A stretch of DNA of 45,173 nt from Terriglobia bacterium (GTDB taxonomy: Bacteria > Acidobacteriota > Terriglobia > Terriglobales > Acidobacteriaceae), in assembly GCA_020073525.1 (NCBI GenBank), contig JAIQFA010000037.1:1-45173 (forward strand), read 5' to 3'. Position 1 is the first letter of the stretch; every line of letters begins with the position of its first letter. The translations under genes were made by a program, and so were the position numbers. Shown here in pieces: positions 27,401 to 36,388 of the stretch. A model generated the notes under the pieces. That model was not told the DNA's origin. It made no database searches and was given only the letters and a program-made list of their open reading frames with translations.

Positions 27401-27856
27401 TTCCAGGCGGGCCGGGGCGCACCAGCATCGCTCACGCTAGACGGACTCATGTCATGGAGCGAGAGCCAGGATCAAGGAGTGAAATACTTCTCCGGAACGG
27501 GTACCTATGTCAAGACGATTCAGGCATCGGCCGACTGGTTCAAGCCAGGGTCGGAGATTTGGCTCGATCTCGGCGACGTTAAGAACCTCGCGGAGGTGGC
27601 CGTGAACGGGAAGTCGGTGGGCATCGTTTGGCATACACCTTATCGGGTGGACGTAACTCGCGCGCTAAAACCGGGCGTCAACGAAATCACGATCAAGGTG
27701 ACGAACGCATGGGTCAACCGGCTGATTGGTGATCAACGACCAGACGCGGCTACGAAATACACATTTGCGGACGTGAAACCGTACAAAGCAACCTCGCCGC
27801 TGCTGAAATCAGGTTTGTTGGGCCCGGTGAGGCTGGAGCGGGTGACCAGGCAATGA
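24455..27856 (+). CDS. Secreted GH106 alpha-L-rhamnosidase
   Basis: This 1133-residue enzyme removes terminal alpha-L-rhamnose from plant polysaccharides such as rhamnogalacturonan. A signal peptide covers about residues 1-27 (LRIALIGFVLAVMTSHTIGQ). The family opening PLVWWHWMNGNISKEGI follows. The barrel has YVISDSWEAGSQNW and GHYGESHETGR, which carry the likely catalytic Glu pair. A discoidin-like segment near 250-340 and a C-terminal beta-sandwich (WLDLGDVKNLAEVAVNGKSV) are present. The length fits GH106. The start at 24455 has AAGGA. It lies downstream of the regulator on the same strand and supplies the rha operon with substrate. Confidence 0.92.
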   Translation: MNRYCPAMLRIALIGFVLAVMTSHTIGQNSSDILEQGFRQPPDSAKPLVWWHWMNGNISKEGIKLDLEWMLRTGLGGFQTFDAALATPQVVDHRLAYMTPEWKEAFKYATALADQMGLEESIASSPGWSETGGPWVPASQGMKKYVWSETSVEGGKPFTGKLAHPPSNTGAFQNMGVRDLLPAPEGSPPIPEFYAEAAVIAYRRPIGDVPVESLHPKVTATAGTLNPAMLGDGDLEKTTKLRIPKEGESAWVQYEFAEPQTIRSITIVTQDVNFLTTIVTGISNPEKSLEASDDGGSFRPVVKLPDGGAPEHTVSFPPENAKFFRVTFKRMPPPPVLDWTGEIDPSSLGIKIGPTPTEYEIGELVLHTGARVNRFEEKAAFTPFPDVYQFATPSVSTNEVVAKSEVIDLTAKLHADGTLDWTPPAGDWVVVRFGYSLLGITNHPATAEGTGLEVDKLNRDYVKKYMDNYLNSYTETVGSDYMGARGIRYVISDSWEAGSQNWTDDIMAQFKKRRGYDPLPWMPVLTGRVVESAEASDQFLWDFRKTIGDLIADEHYGQVEASLKERGIGHYGESHETGRAFVADGMEVKKLSDIPMSAMWTQVPGMIKEQYGYNADDRESASVAHIYGQNLAAAESLTAVTAPWAWSPATLKPTADQELLNGINRFVIHESAHQPLIDRAPGLTLGPFGQWFNRNETWAEQAGAWVNYLARSSYLLQQGRFAADVIYFYGEDSNLTAIFSDKSPDVPAGYGFDYINADGLTNELTATDGRITTKSGMNYRVLALDPYSKHMSLPVLRSIHKLVEQGAVVAGAKPTDTPSLADSPAEFKKLNDELFGDGTGMHSVGKGKVYPGQNADAALKALNVFPDFDYTSPAGETRIPFVHRKLADGDIYFLDNRSDREETVDATFRVTGKEPELWYAETGKSEPTSYQLSNGRTTVPLHFEPWGTVFVVFRKAATVTSRTLPKTVETQLATVDGSWNVHFQAGRGAPASLTLDGLMSWSESQDQGVKYFSGTGTYVKTIQASADWFKPGSEIWLDLGDVKNLAEVAVNGKSVGIVWHTPYRVDVTRALKPGVNEITIKVTNAWVNRLIGDQRPDAATKYTFADVKPYKATSPLLKSGLLGPVRLERVTRQ

Positions 27857-27880
27857 GAGTGTGGCCGACCGCCGTCAGAT

Positions 27881-28507
27881 TCAACCTGCAACATTCCTTT
27901 CCCACGGTTGGGGCACCTTCACGAAAGACATGCCAGCAGCCGTCGCGGCTTCTATGCCCTTATCCGTATCTTCAAACACCAGACACTCTTCAGGGGCTAT
28001 TCCAAGCCGACTTGCTGCAACTAGAAATGGCTCCGGATCGGGTTTGCTTCTCTGGTAGTCTCCCGCGCAGACGAGCGTATCGAACCGATCAAGAAGTTTT
28101 AGGGAATTAAGTGACGCCGTCACGGATTCTCTTGTGCTGCCAGAGACCACCGCAAAAGGAATTTGGCCATAGCTGGCTTCAATATGTTCCAGAACTTCGG
28201 GGACGGCTTTAAGCTGGGGAAGAACCTCCAGATAGAATTGCTCCTTTCGGTTGGACACAACCTCGACGGGCATATCCAGTCCGTGTTTTCGATTGAGCGC
28301 GGAAATGATCTCGTTTACGGGCATGCCTCCCCAGGCATAGAAGAGGTCTTCGCCGAATTCGCAGTTCCATTCCGAAAGAGTCCTTCGCCAAGCGACATAG
28401 TGAAGCGGCATCGAATCGGCGATGGTTCCATCGCAATCGAACAGGTAAGCTCCGAAAACCCCGGTAGGCAGTTCTAATCTCATATCTACTCTGTCGTCCT
28501 CTCCCAT
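27881..28507 (-). CDS. HAD-family sugar-phosphate phosphatase or phosphoglucomutase-like protein
   Basis: This 208-residue HAD hydrolase has all four motifs: LFDCDGTIADS (nucleophile Asp), VVSGSTRESV (motif II), KPDPEPF (motif III Lys) and VFEDTDKGIEAA (motif IV). The cap is the small helical type seen in beta-phosphoglucomutase and YqaB-like sugar phosphatases. It probably acts on a sugar phosphate of the neighbouring pathway. The start is uncertain: ATG 28507 is used, and ATG 28483 also fits. It converges with the GH106 gene, 24 bases apart, and lies downstream of the DeoR gene in the same orientation. Confidence 0.83.
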   Translation of the reverse strand: MGEDDRVDMRLELPTGVFGAYLFDCDGTIADSMPLHYVAWRRTLSEWNCEFGEDLFYAWGGMPVNEIISALNRKHGLDMPVEVVSNRKEQFYLEVLPQLKAVPEVLEHIEASYGQIPFAVVSGSTRESVTASLNSLKLLDRFDTLVCAGDYQRSKPDPEPFLVAASRLGIAPEECLVFEDTDKGIEAATAAGMSFVKVPQPWERNVAG

Positions 28508-28706
28508 CCTTCAGACCTTAGGCTTAGACTAGCGCCGCATATTCTCTGGCCGCAGTCACACGTTGCACAATGGTTCTCAATATATAGCGTGTCGAGTTTC
28601 TCCTGCTATCGTTTTTTATCGAATCCGAGCGATATTCCAGGCTCTTGAGGGCACAACAGGCGGCCGGACTTAGGTATGGCAAGTTGCCAACGCTTCGTCC
28701 TCCAAC

Positions 28707-29513
28707 TCATCGTTCATGCAATATTGCTCGTTCAGGCAGGTGGCTTTTTTGAGCGATCTTGACCTCCACCCCCGCTTGTCTGATCTGCTTAACCGATTCC
28801 GGATCGGCACCGGCATCAGTAATGAGCATGGTCAGATCGGATATAGGCCCAACATAAGCGAACGCTTGCTTGGGGAACTTTGAAGAATCGGCCAAGGCAA
28901 TACGTGTTTTGCTGATCTTCATGAGCAGGCGCTTGATCTCAGCCTCAGGATGGTTGGCAGTGGAGATGCCATAGTCGGGATCGAGTCCGCTCAGGCCCAG
29001 AATCACTTTGTCCACGCGGATTTCCTGCAGGATGCGATGAGCCCACATTCCCGACAAGTAGCAGTTTTCCTTGATCAAATTTCCCCCAACACACAACACA
29101 GTCACGCCGGGGCCGTATTGCACCTGGGAAAGGGTGGCGGGAGAGTTGGTGATGATCGTCAGGCGGGTGCGTCGATGCAGGAGTTTAGCCAGTTCGTGGA
29201 CCGTCGTGCTGCTCTCGAGAAAGACCGTCTCTCCTTCTAGAATGAGCCGCTCGGCTTCGCGTGCGATTGCCTTCTTCTCTGGCAGATTGGTCTGCGTCAA
29301 AGCATCGTACGATGGCTGAAAGCTTGTACTTGGAGTGCGGGAAACGGCGCCACCGTGAGAGCGCACCAGCACCCCCTCACTTTCCAGTGCCACTAGGTCG
29401 CGGCGGACTGTTGCTGCCGTCACACCCAAAGACTGTTTCAGTTCAGCCGCTGTGATGGTTCGCTGCTCCGACAATATCTCCCGAATGCGCAGCTTTCGCT
29501 CTTCCGCTAGCAT
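28707..29513 (-). CDS. DeoR/GlpR-family transcriptional repressor
   Basis: This 268-residue regulator has an N-terminal DeoR helix-turn-helix (RKLRIREILSEQRTITAAEL ... VTAATVRRDLVALESEGVLV) followed by RSHGGAV. The C-terminal phosphosugar-sensor domain contains ESSTTVHELAKLL, TNSP and GLSGLDPDYGISTANHPEAE. It likely represses the divergent FGGY kinase/isomerase pair and responds to a phosphorylated sugar. The start at 29513 matches the usual DeoR N-terminus; a TTG at 29549 would add 12 residues. An inverted repeat sits just upstream. Confidence 0.9.
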   Translation of the reverse strand: MLAEERKLRIREILSEQRTITAAELKQSLGVTAATVRRDLVALESEGVLVRSHGGAVSRTPSTSFQPSYDALTQTNLPEKKAIAREAERLILEGETVFLESSTTVHELAKLLHRRTRLTIITNSPATLSQVQYGPGVTVLCVGGNLIKENCYLSGMWAHRILQEIRVDKVILGLSGLDPDYGISTANHPEAEIKRLLMKISKTRIALADSSKFPKQAFAYVGPISDLTMLITDAGADPESVKQIRQAGVEVKIAQKSHLPERAILHER

Positions 29514-29524
29514 GCATGAAACGA

Positions 29525-29541
29525 TGAGCGTTTGGCGCTCA
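29525..29541. promoter_or_regulatory. Candidate operator between deoR-type gene and FGGY kinase
   Basis: TGAGCG-TTTGG-CGCTCA is a perfect 6-bp inverted repeat with a five-base spacer in the divergent region. It is a plausible binding site for the adjacent DeoR-family protein. Confidence 0.4.
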
Positions 29542-29642
29542 ATTGTCAAATTAAGCGTGTGGTTGGCGATTCCTTCAATTTACTCAACAGGTTGACGATC
29601 GGGGGAATTTTGCATTGACGAAAGCGTCGCAAATGAACTAAT

Positions 29643-31178
29643 ATGTGCAGTTTTGATCACGAAAAGCCACCCTTGACCTTTCTTGCACTTGATATCGGGA
29701 CCTCCGAGTTGAAAATCACAGTTTTCGACTCCAATGGCAATTCACTGCATGCCATTCGATCCGAAGTGCAGAACATATCGGACAACGGCAGCCACCTAGA
29801 AATGGACCCGGAGGCATTCTGGCGCGCCGTTTGCCAAGGGATCCAGGGACTCGGAAGCAAACTTGCGCTCGACATTGGTGCCGGCGCGATCTCCAGTCAC
29901 GGTGAAAGCTTCATCCCGCTCGACGCTCAAGGAAAACCGATCGGCAATTTCATCCTTAATATAGATTCTCGCGCCACGGATGAGATGGCCGAGTACGAAG
30001 CGTCGTTCGGCCGGGAGCGCCTGTACCAAAAGACCGGGCTTCCGCCTCATCCCATGTATACCCTCCCAAAAATTGCCTGGTTGCGCCGCCATCGGCCGGA
30101 TCGGTTTGCCATGGCAATGCGATTTCTCTGCGTTGAAGATTACATCCTCTCTCGTTTAGCGATTGAACCGGCCATGAGCGGGACGTTGGCATCGCGGACT
30201 CTGGGATTCGATATTCAACGGGGTGCATGGGATGGCGAGCTTCTCCGATTCGCGGGCATCGACGAGCAACAATTGTCCCGGGTCGAGAGTTCGGGAAAGG
30301 CGGTAGGCACCGCATCCGCCAAGGTCTCGAACGAGCTTGGACTCCCCGCCGACATGGTATGGTGCACCGCGGGGCACGATCAGGCCTGTGCGTCGATTGG
30401 TGCTGGCGCGCTGGAACCCGGAACAATTGCAGATGGCACTGGTACATTCGAGTGCGCCAGCGTCCCTCTTCGCGAAGCGCTGGTTTCCCCAACAAGTTTG
30501 GCAGCTAATCTCCCTTGTGAACGGCACATCATCCCCGATCAGTTTCTGACCTTGGCGTATGTTCCCGGCGGCATCGCCTTGAAATGGCTGAGGGACAATT
30601 TTGTCCATCTTCCCGGCTACAGTTACGACGCCATGCTGGCAGGGCTCCCGGTAGAACCCACAGGAGTCTTGTGCTTCCCCTATTTTCTGGGTACGGGAAC
30701 TCCCTGGCTGCAAAGCCATGCGCGAGGCGCCATTTACGGCCTGACTAGTACGACGACTCAGTCAGCTTTGGCACAGGCGATGCTGGAAGGAATCTCCTAC
30801 GAAATGCGCTTGAATTTCGATGTGTTGCGCGGGATGGGGATTGGGATCGAACAAGTGTATGCGACAGGAGGCGGGGCCAGGTCGGATGCGTGGCTGCAGT
30901 TGAAAAGCGACATTTTTGGTTGCTCGGTAGTTCAGATTCCCGGCGAGTCCAGTTCTCGGGGAGCTGCGATCTGTGCCGCCATGGCTGTCGGGGAGTATCG
31001 CGACTGGAACGAAGCAGTCGCCGCCATGGTCAAGCGTGGACGCGTCTTCGAGCCCCGGGCCGCCGTACAGCAGCGGTACCAGGAGTTATTCGACGAATAC
31101 AAACAGATGGCGGAACGGATTTACGGTTACAAATCATCGGCGGCACAGACTCAAATTCATTCAGAGGAGCGTTCTTAA
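29643..31178 (+). CDS. FGGY-family sugar kinase (substrate unknown)
   Basis: This 511-residue kinase has the ATP-binding start FLALDIGTSELKITVFDS. The substrate-side segment is ISSHGESFIPLD, where many xylulokinases have an H-Q-M motif. The C-terminal FGGY region is EQVYATGGGARSDAWLQLKS. GHDQACASIGAGALEPG resembles carbohydrate kinases of the xylulose/fuculose group. No strong ribosome site precedes the ATG, and TAATATG at the start could place a -10 very close to it (TTGACG 18 bases upstream). Translation is coupled to the next gene (TAATG). It probably phosphorylates the ketose made by that isomerase. Confidence 0.85.
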   Translation: MCSFDHEKPPLTFLALDIGTSELKITVFDSNGNSLHAIRSEVQNISDNGSHLEMDPEAFWRAVCQGIQGLGSKLALDIGAGAISSHGESFIPLDAQGKPIGNFILNIDSRATDEMAEYEASFGRERLYQKTGLPPHPMYTLPKIAWLRRHRPDRFAMAMRFLCVEDYILSRLAIEPAMSGTLASRTLGFDIQRGAWDGELLRFAGIDEQQLSRVESSGKAVGTASAKVSNELGLPADMVWCTAGHDQACASIGAGALEPGTIADGTGTFECASVPLREALVSPTSLAANLPCERHIIPDQFLTLAYVPGGIALKWLRDNFVHLPGYSYDAMLAGLPVEPTGVLCFPYFLGTGTPWLQSHARGAIYGLTSTTTQSALAQAMLEGISYEMRLNFDVLRGMGIGIEQVYATGGGARSDAWLQLKSDIFGCSVVQIPGESSSRGAAICAAMAVGEYRDWNEAVAAMVKRGRVFEPRAAVQQRYQELFDEYKQMAERIYGYKSSAAQTQIHSEERS

Positions 31179-32596
31179 TGAGCAGGACAACTCTCGGCGT
31201 CATCATAGGTAACCGCGGTTTCTTCCCGGACAGCGTGGCGCGTGAAGGCCACTCGGAAATCCTGGAGGTGCTTAAGAAAGAGGGCATCGATACAGTATGT
31301 CTAACTACGGAAGACACCAAGTCTGGCACCGTCGAACATTTTTCGGACTCGAAGGTTTGCGCTGAGCTGTTCCACCGCCATGCGGACAAGATCGACGGCA
31401 TTCTCGTCTCGTTGCCGAATTTTGGAGATGAGCGTGGAATCGCGAACGCGATTCGCATGTCGGGCTTGAAAGTGCCCGTGTTGGTGCAGGCCTACCCCGA
31501 TAATCTCAAGCAATTTTCCATCGGCCAGCGACGCGACGCATTCTGCGGGAAGTTTTCTGTCTGCTCTAACCTGAGCCAATACAATATTCCCTTTACGTTG
31601 ACCACGAAGCATACTATGGCTCCCAAGTCGCCTGCCTTCCTGAAAGACCTGCGTCAATTTATTGGGACTTGCCGCATCGTTCGCGGTTTGCATAATTCGC
31701 GCTTCGGCGCCATTGGAGTCCGGCCCGCTCCGTTTAACTCCGTCCGCTACAGCGAAAAGTTACTGGAACATGCGGGAATCTCGATTGATGTCATCGGAAT
31801 CACCGACGTCATTGGCAGGGCGGATAAACTTTCCGATTCCGACTCTCAGGTCCAGAGCAAGCTGCAAGCGATTCTCCAATATACGGACGTGGGCAAGGCT
31901 CCGAAAGCATCGCTACTGAAGATGGCGAAATTTGGCGCGGTAGTGGATAACTGGGTCGCGGACAATGGGCTCGTGGGAACGGCAGTTCAGTGCTGGAGCG
32001 CGATGGAGGAGTTCTTTGGCGTTGTTCCATGTACGGTAATGAGCATGATGAGCAACAGTCTGCTGCCGAGTGCATGCGAGGTGGACGTTGCCGGTGTGAT
32101 TGCCATGTACGTTTTGCAACTGGCTTCCGGCACGCCCAGCGCCATCGTCGATTGGAACAATAATTATGAGGACGAGGAGGACAAGTGCGTTCTCTTCCAT
32201 TGCTCGAACTTCCCTGCTGCCTTTTACGCCGAGCCCACGAAGATGGATGCCCACGAAATGTTGATGGCCATTCTCCCGGCGGACAAAACGTGGGGACCGT
32301 TGCAAGGCCGCATCAAATCGGGCCCCATGACCTTCCTGCGCATGAGCACGGATGACGTTGCCGGCATGTTGGTCGGGTATGTTACAGAAGGCGTTTCCAC
32401 CACAGACCCAGCTCCAACGTGGGGCGGAGTCGGCGTCGTCCAAGTCCCACGCATGCAGGAACTGCTCCGCTACATTTGCGAGAACAACTTTGAGCATCAC
32501 GTCTCCGTGAATCTAAGCTCGGTCGCTGGCAGCGTGATCGACGCACTAAACAGGTATCTCGGCTGGAATATCCATCCGCATTGCACGACAAAATAG
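31178..32596 (+). CDS. L-fucose/L-arabinose-isomerase-family protein
   Basis: This 472-residue protein resembles the L-fucose isomerase fold, which interconverts aldoses and ketoses using a divalent metal. N-terminal alpha/beta domains (TTLGVIIGNRGFFPDSVARE) lead to the C-terminal domain with CTVMSMMSNSLLPSACEVDV, ALVVDWNNN-like AIVDWNNNYEDEEDK and VLFHCSNFP, regions that carry metal and substrate residues. It is shorter than E. coli FucI (591) and matches the group of shorter FucI-like proteins. The ATG overlaps the kinase stop by one base, with AGGAG upstream; an upstream extension of the frame into the kinase gene is rejected. The substrate is unknown. Confidence 0.82.
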   Translation: MSRTTLGVIIGNRGFFPDSVAREGHSEILEVLKKEGIDTVCLTTEDTKSGTVEHFSDSKVCAELFHRHADKIDGILVSLPNFGDERGIANAIRMSGLKVPVLVQAYPDNLKQFSIGQRRDAFCGKFSVCSNLSQYNIPFTLTTKHTMAPKSPAFLKDLRQFIGTCRIVRGLHNSRFGAIGVRPAPFNSVRYSEKLLEHAGISIDVIGITDVIGRADKLSDSDSQVQSKLQAILQYTDVGKAPKASLLKMAKFGAVVDNWVADNGLVGTAVQCWSAMEEFFGVVPCTVMSMMSNSLLPSACEVDVAGVIAMYVLQLASGTPSAIVDWNNNYEDEEDKCVLFHCSNFPAAFYAEPTKMDAHEMLMAILPADKTWGPLQGRIKSGPMTFLRMSTDDVAGMLVGYVTEGVSTTDPAPTWGGVGVVQVPRMQELLRYICENNFEHHVSVNLSSVAGSVIDALNRYLGWNIHPHCTTK

Positions 32597-32686
32597 CTCG
32601 CGAGTGAGCGGGGACAGCCCACAACAACCGAGAAACATAGCATCACGATACGTTGGTTGAATTTGAATACTCGTGGAAGCGATTCG

Positions 32687-33766
32687 TCACGACACCACGG
32701 CATTCGCACGTGTCTCCATCCTCTCAATTTCGCCGGCGGAGGCACACACTCCAATCTCAACGCGGTGGCGGATGATGTCGCCAGGACTGAGGAACGCTAG
32801 ATTGCCGCGCTTGCGGGCTTCCGCGCGAGGTTCCACCCAGCAGTTCGCCGGCTCCAGCGCAACAGTGTAAGCACCCTTACCCAGCATTTTCCATTGCCAC
32901 ATATGCGGGAGTTCTTTCATGCGATAGCGCAGATAGGCGGCAAAGGGAGCGACTCCCCTATTGACCAAGGCCGCGGTCACATAGCCGTCCGGGTCCGCGG
33001 ACATTTCGTGTCGGAAGACCACTTCTGAAAAACCGGATTGCGGACCGTGAAAACGACGATAGACCTCAGGCCCCGTCACCTCTTCTCCGCCGCGGAGAAA
33101 AACGCGGCGACTGGGCGAAACCAAAACAGTGTCAGGGGCGAGAAGCGGGAATCCGAAATTGACGTGATAGAGCATCATAAAGGGAACCGGCTCATGGCCT
33201 TCGTTCTCGATGATGTCGTCGATCGAAAGAATGTCCGATCCCAACATAGTTTGAATTCTGCGGGTCATTGTCAATTTCGGGCCTAACGCTGATCTTTCAG
33301 AGACGCGCCCTTGCACCAAGATCTTGCATTCATCTCCCTCCCATTCACAACCCGCATAAACGTTGCGTGCAGGGACGTAAGAGACTCGACCGTGCAATCC
33401 GAGAGCCTCGCCTTCATCCGTGCCCGGCGGGCCAACGCTGGTAAGCCCGCAAGTCGTCAGAAGTCCGCCAAAGAAGCCGCGCAACCATCCAGCACCTTCC
33501 GGCTCGAAAAATGCAGGCGCAACATCGCCGGTGTACGAGCGCCAGCAAAGGGAGCGGCCAGCATACTCGGCTTCGCAAATGTCCATTCCGCGATCAGGCA
33601 GCACGGTAAACCGGAAACCCGAGCCAGTGCGAACTTCAATGGCCCGGACGCCGTTCTCGCTGCCGTCAGAGAAAATCACGTTGCGGACGCCCCCAAGCTG
33701 AGAGATATCACCTACGTGTTCGATCAACTCTTCCCGTGTCCACGCCCTGCCAAATAAGTTCACCAC
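32687..33766 (-). CDS. DUF4432 aldose-epimerase-like protein
   Basis: This 359-residue beta-sandwich protein of the galactose-mutarotase-like superfamily has the DUF4432 features NLFGRAWTREELIEHVGDIS, VLPDRGMDICEAEYAG and GLTSVGPPGTDEGE-ALGLHGRVS. It may be a mutarotase or epimerase for the pathway's sugar. The start chosen is GTG 33766, preceded by AAAGGGGGG nine bases earlier. An upstream ATG at 33811 gives 15 extra residues unlike the family. It is the last gene of the minus-strand operon and converges with the fucose-isomerase-like gene. Confidence 0.8.
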   Translation of the reverse strand: MVNLFGRAWTREELIEHVGDISQLGGVRNVIFSDGSENGVRAIEVRTGSGFRFTVLPDRGMDICEAEYAGRSLCWRSYTGDVAPAFFEPEGAGWLRGFFGGLLTTCGLTSVGPPGTDEGEALGLHGRVSYVPARNVYAGCEWEGDECKILVQGRVSERSALGPKLTMTRRIQTMLGSDILSIDDIIENEGHEPVPFMMLYHVNFGFPLLAPDTVLVSPSRRVFLRGGEEVTGPEVYRRFHGPQSGFSEVVFRHEMSADPDGYVTAALVNRGVAPFAAYLRYRMKELPHMWQWKMLGKGAYTVALEPANCWVEPRAEARKRGNLAFLSPGDIIRHRVEIGVCASAGEIERMETRANAVVS

Positions 33767-33916
33767 GATGAACGACCCCCCTTTGGTACACACTCTCTGG
33801 ATTGCATGCACAGGATTGCGGCGAACGACGGACCCGGAGCTAGGTTCGCTTCGCCAAACCCGAAACGAGTATCGCCAGCGAAAATTATTGGTGGCAGGGT
33901 AGAGAGCAAGAAGAAG

Positions 33917-36376
33917 CTATACTCCGAGCCTTGCGCGTCTTACGAGTTCCCCGAGCGTGAAGTTGCTGCCCATCTGGTAACCCTTCAGGGGGAGGATCCT
34001 CTCGTGGATAGCGTCCAGCAACCAAGAAGGCTGAGGGAAAAACATTGCTTCTAATTCTGCAGCAGGCGTGATCCAGTTTCGTGACCCTACGACCACGGGC
34101 GCTGCATCCAGACTGTCGAAACACAGCTGGGTGAGATTCGCTGCCACCGTCTGCATCACGCAACCGCGCTCAACCGCGTCACACGCCAGGAGGACCTTGC
34201 CAGTTTTTCTGACAGAATCGACGAGGGGTTCGTAATTCAAAGGATTGACAGAGCGAAGGTCAATTACCTCTGCCGAGAGTCCGAATTTCTCCCTCAATTG
34301 ATCCGCAGCTGTAATGGCCGTATAAAGTGCTGGGCCAACGGTGATGATCGTCAGGTCCTTGCCCTTGCGCTTGACTGATGGCTCAGACAGTTCGATCTCG
34401 TAGTATCCCTCTGGCACACCGCGTTCCGCGAACATCTCGCCGAAGTCATAGAGCTTTTGGCTCTCGAAAACAATCACAGGGTCGGTTCCCGATAAGGCGG
34501 CATTCATCATGCCCTTGGCGTCATACGGTGTCACGGGATAGACCACTTTCAGCCCGGGGATGTGAGCGACCAAAGCTGTCCAGTCTTGCGAGTGCTGCGC
34601 GCCATACTTTGCACCGACGGAAATGCGCAGCACCACTGGCATCGTCAATTGCCCCGCCGACATCGATTGCCACTTCGAGAGCTGGTTGAAAATTTCGTCT
34701 CCGGCACGCCCCATGAAGTCCGCATACATGAGCTCGACCACGACCCTGCCACCAGAGAGCGCGTATCCCACCGCGGCGCCTACGATGGCCGCCTCGGATA
34801 TCGGTGCATTGAAAAGGCGGTGATACGGGAGCGCTTCAGTTAAGCCCCGATAGACAGCAAATGCGCCACCCCAATCACGGTTTTCCTCGCCGAACGCGAC
34901 CATCGTGGGATCAATCGAGAACCGATGCATCATTGCCTCGAAGATGCCGTCACGTATGTTGTAGGCCTTCATCTTTGGTACAGGTTTCCCGTCATGGATA
35001 GCGCTTCTGATTTTTCCACGGATCTGCTGCACTCTTGCATTCGTTTCGATATCCTGCAGGAACTCCGGAGTCCGTTCACCGAATTTCTCGACCCGCCGTC
35101 CAGAAAACATGACGGAATCGATGAGGTTGGAGTCGATAGAAACTCGCGGGCTGCGCTCAAAGTCCACAGCCATTTGGAAGGCATCGAAAATCGTGCCTTC
35201 TATGGATGATCGGGCGTCGTCCAGTTCGGCCTCTGTCAAAATGTGGCTATCGACTATTTTCTTGCGGAAAGCTCGAATGGAGTCGGCGCGCTCCCAACCC
35301 TCAACCTCTTCTTTTGATCGGTAACTCGATGCGTCGGATGGAGAATGACCGCTGATTCGATAGGTAACAGTATCCAGAAGGACAGGCCCGCGGCCTTCCT
35401 CCAGAACTTTTTTCTTGCGCCGAAAAGCATCAATCACCGGCAGCGGGTCGTATCCGTTTACTCGCTCAGCGTGCATCCGCTCAGGGTTGACGCCTGCGCC
35501 CACTCGCGCAATAAACTCGACACCCATCGTCTCACCGCAGGGCTGTCCACCCATGCCGTAGAAATTGTTCATGCAGTTAAAGATTATCGGGAGGCCCCCA
35601 CCCAGCGACGGATCCCACAGTTTGCGGTATTGGTCCATGGATGAAAAAGTGATACCTTCCCATACCGGACCACACGAAAACGACGCATCGCCGATATTAC
35701 AAACGACAATGCCTGGTTTACGATTGACCCGCTTATAGAGTGCTGCACCAGGAGCTAACGATCCGGACCCACCCACGATGGCATTGTTGGGATAGATCCC
35801 GAAGGGTGCGAAGAACGCATGCATCGACCCACCCAATCCACGGTTAAATCCAGTCTCACGCGCAAAGGTTTCGCTATACGCTCCGTACACGAAGAATCGA
35901 ATAGCAAGCCCTTTCACGGGCCCGCTGTACCCCTTTTCAACCGCCCGCAGGATGACACCATCACGATACGACTTCATGATGTCCGACAGTTGCTCGTCGG
36001 ACAGCTTCCGAATGCTGGAAAAGCCTTTAGCCAGAATCTCGCCATGGCTCCGATGAGCACCGAAAATATGGTCGTCCGGCGTCAAAGCAAACGCCATGCC
36101 GACGGCGGCTGCTTCCTGTCCGATTGACAAGTGCGCGGGGCCAGCATGGTTATAGGCGATCCCCTTGTATGCCCCCTTCGTCTTTATCTCGCTCAGTATC
36201 GTTTCAAATTCCCGAATGGCGCACATGTCCTGCCAGATGTGGAGAAAATCTTCGGTTGAATATGTCCCAAGTTCCTCCTCGATCGTCTTTTCGTACACAT
36301 TAATTGGAATATCGGACGTGTGAATCGTGGATTTGGCGAACACGCTCTCCGGCTGGATGACAATCGATTTTGGCAT
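33917..36376 (-). CDS. Fused E1 alpha-beta subunit of a 2-oxoacid-dehydrogenase-type complex
   Basis: This 819-residue thiamine-diphosphate enzyme joins both E1 halves. The alpha half (about 45-410) has [15 protein letters not shown] and the TPP/Mg motif beginning GDASFSCGP near 229 and ending with N-N around 270. The beta half (about 470-819) has [30 protein letters not shown] and the transketolase C-terminal domain. E1 decarboxylates a 2-oxoacid, or cleaves an acetoin-like hydroxyketone, and passes the acyl group to E2. The start at 36376 has AGGAG. It lies next to E3 and E2 genes and within a sugar operon. The substrate is unknown. Confidence 0.88.
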   Translation of the reverse strand: MPKSIVIQPESVFAKSTIHTSDIPINVYEKTIEEELGTYSTEDFLHIWQDMCAIREFETILSEIKTKGAYKGIAYNHAGPAHLSIGQEAAAVGMAFALTPDDHIFGAHRSHGEILAKGFSSIRKLSDEQLSDIMKSYRDGVILRAVEKGYSGPVKGLAIRFFVYGAYSETFARETGFNRGLGGSMHAFFAPFGIYPNNAIVGGSGSLAPGAALYKRVNRKPGIVVCNIGDASFSCGPVWEGITFSSMDQYRKLWDPSLGGGLPIIFNCMNNFYGMGGQPCGETMGVEFIARVGAGVNPERMHAERVNGYDPLPVIDAFRRKKKVLEEGRGPVLLDTVTYRISGHSPSDASSYRSKEEVEGWERADSIRAFRKKIVDSHILTEAELDDARSSIEGTIFDAFQMAVDFERSPRVSIDSNLIDSVMFSGRRVEKFGERTPEFLQDIETNARVQQIRGKIRSAIHDGKPVPKMKAYNIRDGIFEAMMHRFSIDPTMVAFGEENRDWGGAFAVYRGLTEALPYHRLFNAPISEAAIVGAAVGYALSGGRVVVELMYADFMGRAGDEIFNQLSKWQSMSAGQLTMPVVLRISVGAKYGAQHSQDWTALVAHIPGLKVVYPVTPYDAKGMMNAALSGTDPVIVFESQKLYDFGEMFAERGVPEGYYEIELSEPSVKRKGKDLTIITVGPALYTAITAADQLREKFGLSAEVIDLRSVNPLNYEPLVDSVRKTGKVLLACDAVERGCVMQTVAANLTQLCFDSLDAAPVVVGSRNWITPAAELEAMFFPQPSWLLDAIHERILPLKGYQMGSNFTLGELVRRARLGV

Positions 36377-36388
36377 TTCTTGCGACTC

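Noticed and set aside
30890..31177. N-terminal extension of the fucose-isomerase-like protein
   Set aside because: It lies inside the FGGY kinase gene in another frame; the ATG at 31178 has AGGAG and fits the family.
32597..32686. Terminator between the convergent isomerase-like and DUF4432 genes
   Set aside because: No stable stem followed by a T-run is visible on either strand.
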